Source of the DNA: Hevea brasiliensis
Lineage: Eukaryota; Streptophyta; Magnoliopsida; Malpighiales; Euphorbiaceae
Assembly (NCBI RefSeq): GCF_030052815.1
Contig: NC_079496.1
Span: 77,861,652-77,925,651, forward strand
Length of the DNA: 64,000 nucleotides
Direction: 5' to 3'
Positions 58,213 through 64,000 of the stretch are shown piece by piece. Numbering within the stretch: the stretch's first letter is position 1; each line of letters opens with the position of its first letter. Under the pieces are notes generated by a model. That model was not told where the DNA came from. It made no database searches and was given only the letters and a program-made list of their open reading frames with translations. Made by a program: the position numbers and the translations under genes.

Positions 58213-61200
58213 TGTAACACTCTCCCGGTAGCAATTCCGTACATTATACTGTTTCGGTGACTGGTGTCGGTCCGGACAGCTAGAACGTCCGGAAAAATAT
58301 TTAAACTAAAGTCAGGAACAATAATTAACTCAAATATTAATAAGAAAAATTTAGTAAAAATTTTAGAAATAAAATACAACCAAGTTAAACGAGCCGGTGC
58401 CCTAGCGATGGGTAACCAGAGGGAAGTTGCGGTTCTCACAACGAGGAGCCCTAGACCCGGGGAAAAATTCATAAAATAATTTTTGGGACTCCAGAGAAGG
58501 GTCATTGAGGTTCCTATGGCATTAGAATGCCAAGAAAATACCTAGAAAAAATTTTCAATCGGTACAGACAATTTTGACCCGTTAAGCCAAACGGAGGGCA
58601 TTTTGGTCATTTCGCCTTCGGCGGTGATTTTTGGCCGACTTGTCCAGTTGAGTAAATAATTAATATGGCATAAAATATGAATAAACATTACTAAAAATTA
58701 AAGTGAAAATGAGTAGAGAAGAAGAGAAAAAGAAAAATGAGAATAAATGTCAATTTTGACATCATATGATGTCATCTAAGAGTTTCCCACCAATCACATT
58801 TAACCAACCATTTACTTAACTAATAAAAGTGACAAACAAAGACTAAAAAAATTAAAAAGCAAACAGCCATCACCCTCCTCCCCAAACCAGCCGAAACCCA
58901 TGGTTTGCCCTAACCCTCCATTAACACACCATCAAGCTCCATTTCCTCTTCATTTCACCCTAAAACCCTAGAGACCTTTCACTAAAATTTGTCCTTACAC
59001 CTTGCAAAACCTTTTGGCAGCCAAGAAGAAGAAAGAAAGTGAAGTTTGGGGCTTGGAAAAATCTGCCTACAAGAGGTTAGTGCATATTTATACATAAACC
59101 TCTTTTAACCCATGATAGTGACTTGAAATAGGTGAGATTTTGTAACTTAAATGAATAAAAGTTGAGTGTATGCACCCCATGGATTTCGGTTGCCCTAAAG
59201 AAGGAATAGAATTGGGTGTTTTTGATCGACTTGGAATGAACTACAAATCAAGTTTAAAGTATATAAACAAAAGGATATTGATTTAGTTAGTTAACTAGGG
59301 TAGTTTGTACAAAACTATGAATTTGAGCTAGGGTTTAGGAGAGAAAATTTGAATTGGCTTATGAAATTGTTAAAGAACACTCTAATGGTCAATTAGTGAC
59401 CATTTGAGGTAAATTGACCATAAATTGGACTGAAATATAGCATGGCAAAGTGAATGAGTATGCTGCCCAATGAGGGCAGCAGGGTGACTGAGATTTCAGT
59501 CCACTTGGACTGCCATATCTTTGGCTGTGTTGGTCCAATTGGTATTTGGCCAATTGGACATGAAACTAGGCTTATAATGGCACATTTTTTCTGAAGAAAG
59601 CATGCCCAAAAGACCAAAGCAAGAGGACCAAAAGTTGGCCCCAATCCGGATACCCTGCAACAGCACCTGCAGAAATGACCAAATGAACAGTAACTGTTCA
59701 TTTGGCCATAACGTACTGTAGATATTGTCAATTGACCTGAAATTTTTACAGCAACAAGCTAAGACATAGACAAACAACTTTCATGAAGAAACTTACCCCA
59801 AATTATTGCCAGAACCCATCCAACAAAGTGATTTCAGTCACTGTTCATGTTACTGTAGATATGGTCAATTCTGCAGATTGGCAATCCGGCCAGCTGTGGT
59901 TTTTGGGCCATATATGGAGCTACAAAACTCCAAATGGAGTGATTCAAAAAAGGAAATTCAACTAGACAAAATAAGGAACAACTTTCATGTTTGTCATTTC
60001 TTCAAATTCCCACTGCAACAGTGCTTAATGGAACAGTAAACTTATGCTTCAAAAACTGAAATTTTCTGCCCTCTTGGTTTTAAGTTAGAAATGGTAATGG
60101 TGACCAATTCTAACAAGTTTTAAACGTAAAATGTGATATATTGGGAGTGCCAAAGTCAATGTACATATTGTCTATCCAAAAGTCAATATTTTTTTTGACC
60201 AATGAGGTGAATAGTAACACCAAAACTTGAAATTCACAAATTGAAGAATTTAAAAGTTTCAAATGCCCTAGTATACCTAACAAGATTGGTTTGGATAGTT
60301 TGGCATGCCAATAGGGTTCAGTTAGCAGTACTGCACATGGCAATTTGCCATTCTGTGATTTTATGGCTTTTAGCCATTCTGACCTTGTATTGAGCTTTGG
60401 CCTTGTGCCTGATGTTATCACAGCTTGTTAGTACATTGCACTGCCGGGAGATGCATATGTGACCGATGGTGTGACGGCCCGAGGTACTTGATACCTAGTG
60501 CCAGTTTACCCGTTATCCAGTCCAGTCATCTAGTGTAGGTTACTTGGGCAACCAAATGAATGAAAGTGGACAAAGATAATGAAATAATGGATACACCAAT
60601 ACCAAACAAAGAAATCATACACATTCTATACATACTTATTTTTTTGCTATTTTCTTTTATTATACTATTGCACCACTAAGCATTATTGCTTAGCGCGTTG
60701 CTTTTGCCACGCGTAGGTACTGGAGATACAGATCGTGAGCCCAGTAGACCGCAGACTGGGTGAGTCTGTCCGGCAGTTCTGCACAGTGTCCGTGTCACCT
60801 CAACTTCTGCAGTGCATTGGTAGGACACTAGGTGTCATTTTGATATTTTGTAGCTAATTTTTACTTTCTCATATGTATTTGAACTTATGTAATGTATTCT
60901 GATGTTCATGTAAATAATGAAAGTTATGGCTATGAATGCAAAATTTGAGCATTTATTTATTGTTTGTATATGAGTATTATGAGAAATGGATGTTTGAGAA
61001 ATGAAAATGTTATTGAGAACTGAAATTGAGAAATGTTGTGGAGATCTTGATATTAAGACTTTGTTGATGAATTGAAGTTGGGGATTGTTTGGAAATTATT
61101 TGGAAGTGTTTTTAACAGGTTCCGAAGAACTGTTTTCTCCATTTTTAGCCGGTACTCTGCCGGATTTTCTTTAAAATATCCGGAACCTCAAATAAATTAT

Positions 61201-61340
61201 AATTTCAATAAATGAACTATATTTCACAAATTATATTCAAAACTTTGACAAAAAAATTAATTAAGGTAAAATAGAGTGTGCCGGTACACCGTGTGACATA
61301 GCTTACTCGGATACACTGTAGCCGGGTAAGGGGTGTCACA
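58213..61340 (+). repeat. 3' LTR of C
   Basis: 3,128 bp, colinear with the 5' LTR and ending GGGTGTCACA. It is the better-preserved copy near 60320 and 60750; the 5' LTR is better near 52510. Confidence 0.94.
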
Positions 61341-62710
61341 AGAGTTATGCCCTAATCATGACACAGAGGTCAAGTGGCAATTTGTTGGAATTTCAAGAAA
61401 TTCTAGTTTCAATGTTTGACACTTATTTTAGCAAATCAACCCATTTTTACCTTAGGATTTTGACCTAGGCCAAAACACAAAAGTTGTAGATAGGTTTCTT
61501 AGCTTTAATTTGTTTAAGTTTCACAATAATTGAATTTATATAGCTCAACTTATAGCCAATTGAGCATACTGGACTCAAACTGTCCAGAATCAAGCTCAAC
61601 ACACAACTCTACCTTTCATCCATTATTTTGGCATCTCATTATCACATCATAACATCTACACATCCAAGAGTTATAATACACACTCAATTGCATCAATTAG
61701 GGCATAAATAAGAAAAAACCCTACTCATACCAAAACCTAACCATAATTATCAAAACCTCAAAAATAAGAGGAATTCATAGCACTAACCTTGTTTTCAATG
61801 CTCTCTTCAACTTCAATCCATCTTTAAACCAGCCAAGGAGTTAGTTCCCTACCTTGACTGAATTTCCTTGTTCCAAAGTTTCAAAATTCTTTTGGTTTCT
61901 TGAGTGCTTCCTTCAAATTCAACTTCAATTTAGGGCTTTCTATAGATTTTCAAAAGAAAATGGTGAAGGAGGACCAAGGTTTCAAGCTTGGTGTTAAGCT
62001 TTAATGGAGGATTTGAAAGAAATTTTGAGAGAGATAGGGAAGAGGGAGGATGGGAAGCTTGGGGAAGAAGAGAAATCTGATTTGTTTTTGTCTTATTTTT
62101 AAGGTTTTTATGTTATTTTAGAGTTAAATATGTTATTTGTCTTATTAGGCAAATGAATTTTCCAAATAATCATATTTAAAATTGTAATTAAATTTTTAAT
62201 CTTCCATATATTCTTTTTTTTATATACTCTTTTCCACTTAATTAAATTCCACCTCAACACTTTAATTTAATTTAGTTTATGTGACATTTTGGTCAAAAGT
62301 TGTCTCTTCAGGTGAAATGACCAAAATACCCTTCATCAAGTTTATTGGGTTATTGTCCGTCTTTACCAATTGGCATTGGTTTCCCTTCATTTCCTTGACA
62401 TATTCATTTCCATTAATTCCTTAATTAAGTCCTAAATAAATGTCTCATAGGATTCCTCATTAACTTGGGGTGGCAACTGAATCCACAGTTGTTCCCAGTA
62501 AGATTACTCATCGCTGTGGACTTGTGCTCATTTAACCCATTTGTACTTCACTTTTTTTTATTTTTCTTCAACCTTAATTGATATTTATTTAATTTAATTA
62601 TCACTCCTCACTCTAGTTTAGGTGTAGTTCCAAACATCCTGGCTGTTTGAACAGAAGTTAGTCACCAGAACAGTCGGATGTACATAACTACCTAAAGTGA
62701 GGATGTTACA

Positions 62711-62951
62711 AGTATGGATCCTCAGAGCTATAATGTGAAGCTTAATGTTATCATTAAGTCCTTCTTCAAATCTTCTGCAACAATTCACCTCTTTAGGCAC
62801 TATTTCCCAGCCATAGCGGCTCAATGGTACAAATTCTCTTTCATATTCTGACACAATGAGCTGCCTCTACCTCAGATTAATAAACTCCCTCCTTTTTGCC
62901 TTAAGGTAGATGTGACTGATGTATTTCTTCTTGAACTCTGTCAAGAAGAAC
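62711..62951 (-). pseudogene. C-type gag scrap
   Basis: The minus strand reads FLTEFKKKYISH, RREFINLR, then SEYEREFVPLSRYGWEIVPK and FEEGLNDNIKLHIIALRI. This aligns with C gag (LAEYEKEFVRLSRYGREIVP and FEEGLNDNIKIQLTALEI). The right side is cut by LTR J; the left side ends at the AGTAT beside copy I. No start or zinc knuckle remains. Confidence 0.85.
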
Positions 62952-64000
62952 TATCACACCTTACCCCTCCGTAAGGCATAACATGATCCCGTAGAATACT
63001 TAATGAACTACCGAACTTCACCAACTGATAACTCATTAAGTACCCTACAACGGATTTTAAAACAATTTTCTCACATTTTGGAGGTGGTGAGCATTTTGGT
63101 AGGAATTAAAAACCATTTATTCAAAGTTTAAATACTAGTAAAAATTTTTGTCCATTTTAATTTCGCCGCAAATTTTATAAAAATTTTGACAGAGTTCCGT
63201 TTGTAATTGGAGAAAACAGTTCTTCAAATACCTGATAAAAACACTTCCAAAAATTTTTCACAACTCCCAACCTCCAATAAATCTCAATCAACTCAATTCA
63301 AATCACTTCAAAGTAATTCCACAATACAAATCAAATTTCATCATCTCAAAATATTTAATACTTCATTCACAAGGCATAAAACATGAAATTCACATGTACA
63401 AATATTAAATTTACAGAAGGAAATCCAAAATAATATTATTACAATTTATTTACAACTGCTCAACTTACATTGATACATACAACATTTCTATATTTACATC
63501 AAAATTATCTACAAGGGTATAAAATAATACCCGTACAAAAAGACCAGAGTAGTCCTCGATTTAATAGCAGCTCACTCTGCTGCTTTCTCCTTGTTCTTAT
63601 CTGCGACAGCAAAATAAGCTATGGCTGAGTATAAAAATACTCAGTGGTGCACAATAAAAATTTAAAATGCAATACATAAATCATTCATTGGTGAAACACA
63701 ATTTAAATATTTCTCAAATTATCAAAGCTCAGAATAACACAATTTATTCAAACAATTTCATAAACACAGTGTTGCCAAAGTGATACACAACTTAAGCCAT
63801 GACACAAAATTTCCGATCAATGCCGTGTTGTACACCACGACAAAGCAATCTACAACTCCATTAATCGAAATCAATGAGGGAGGTGGCTAGCTAGCTAATG
63901 AGTACTCATCCGATCTCAACCTTAACTGGTAAACCAGAGAGGGAGGAAAATAAACAATCTCAACCCCATAAATGGAGGAGGAATAGTGTGATACTGTCAT
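62952..64000 (-). repeat. F-type LTR copy J, continues beyond window
   Basis: Starts TATCACACCTTACCCCTCCG, the reverse of the F LTR end, and runs colinearly through TAATGAACTACCGAACTTCACC, the GTGGTGAGCA block and the CTGCGACAGC / CTCAGTGGTGCAC block (63600-63650). It also contains the CCACGACA and ATCAATGAGGGAGG words (63835-63885). Its terminal dinucleotide is TA where TG is expected. No gene seen. Confidence 0.85.

Larger units (their letters stand above)
50306..61340 (+). mobile_element. Ty3 chromovirus copy C (Tekay-like), full structure, inactive
   Basis: C is an 11,035-bp plus-strand element with LTRs of 3.1 kb, primer site, gag, protease, RT, RNase H, integrase with intron, chromodomain and polypurine tract. 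It inserted into solo LTR I. The long LTRs, initiator-Met primer and chromodomain point to the Tekay/Del clade (inference). The LTRs are near-identical except at patches in which CAG/CTG words are scrambled. The pol gene has many small indels between 55900 and 57660. Confidence 0.94.
48497..62710 (-). repeat. Solo LTR copy I (C-type, reverse), split by element C
   Basis: The parts 48497-50305 and 61346-62710 together give about 3.2 kb. On the plus strand it starts TGTAACACCCCTTACCC and ends GAGGATGTTACA. It is colinear in reverse with the LTRs of A and C. A single LTR between AGTAT repeats suggests a solo LTR left by LTR-LTR recombination. The left flank is Athila and the right flank a gag scrap, so the insertion sits at or near an older junction. 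Confidence 0.75.

Overview
The window is plant nuclear heterochromatin-type DNA made almost entirely of nested LTR retrotransposons. Evidence: initiator-Met tRNA primer sites next to LTRs, Ty3 (chromodomain integrase) and Ty1/copia polyproteins, an Athila-type gag remnant, AT-rich sequence, and many stop codons of the C-to-T type. I see no host gene, rRNA, tRNA or CRISPR array. A woody eudicot is likely; a Malpighiales-type genome is only an impression.

Left nest (1-27419). A reverse-oriented B-type LTR (copy G, 23294-27419) was hit by a Tekay/Del-like chromovirus on the plus strand (copy A: pol 2510-3248 and 14234-15234, 3' LTR 15302-23293). A was then hit three times: by a reverse LTR at its left (copy E, 1-2509), by a complete 11-kb reverse element (copy B, 3249-14233, target duplication CTTTC), and inside its 3' LTR by a reverse copia element (copy D, 16518-21303).

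Middle (27420-39983). Remnants of a reverse C-type LTR (copy E') are split by element F (27908-37586, plus strand, target duplication AACTT). F keeps a gag frame and a trace of protease but no reverse transcriptase or integrase.

Right nest (39984-64000). A decayed gag-like gene of the 'putative gypsy transposon' (Transposase_28) type (39984-42438) abuts an Athila-type gag remnant (42439-48496). The Athila remnant is split by copia element H (42992-47729, target duplication AACAA). Next comes a reverse solo LTR (copy I, 48497-62710, flanked by AGTAT), itself split by element C (50306-61340, target duplication AGAGT). C is the most complete chromovirus here: LTR, primer site, gag, protease, RT, RNase H, integrase, chromodomain, polypurine tract, LTR. 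A gag scrap (62711-62951) and a reverse F-type LTR (copy J, from 62952) close the window.

No element looks autonomous. The most unusual signals are: a 75-nt GT-AG intron at the same codon of integrase in A and C, with a decayed copy in B but absent from B's second integrase; a conserved non-coding block in the gag-bearing, RT-less elements B and F; premature TAG stops without frameshifts in F gag; scrambled CAG/CTG sites in C; and a recurring module of about 180-220 bp in LTRs of both families.
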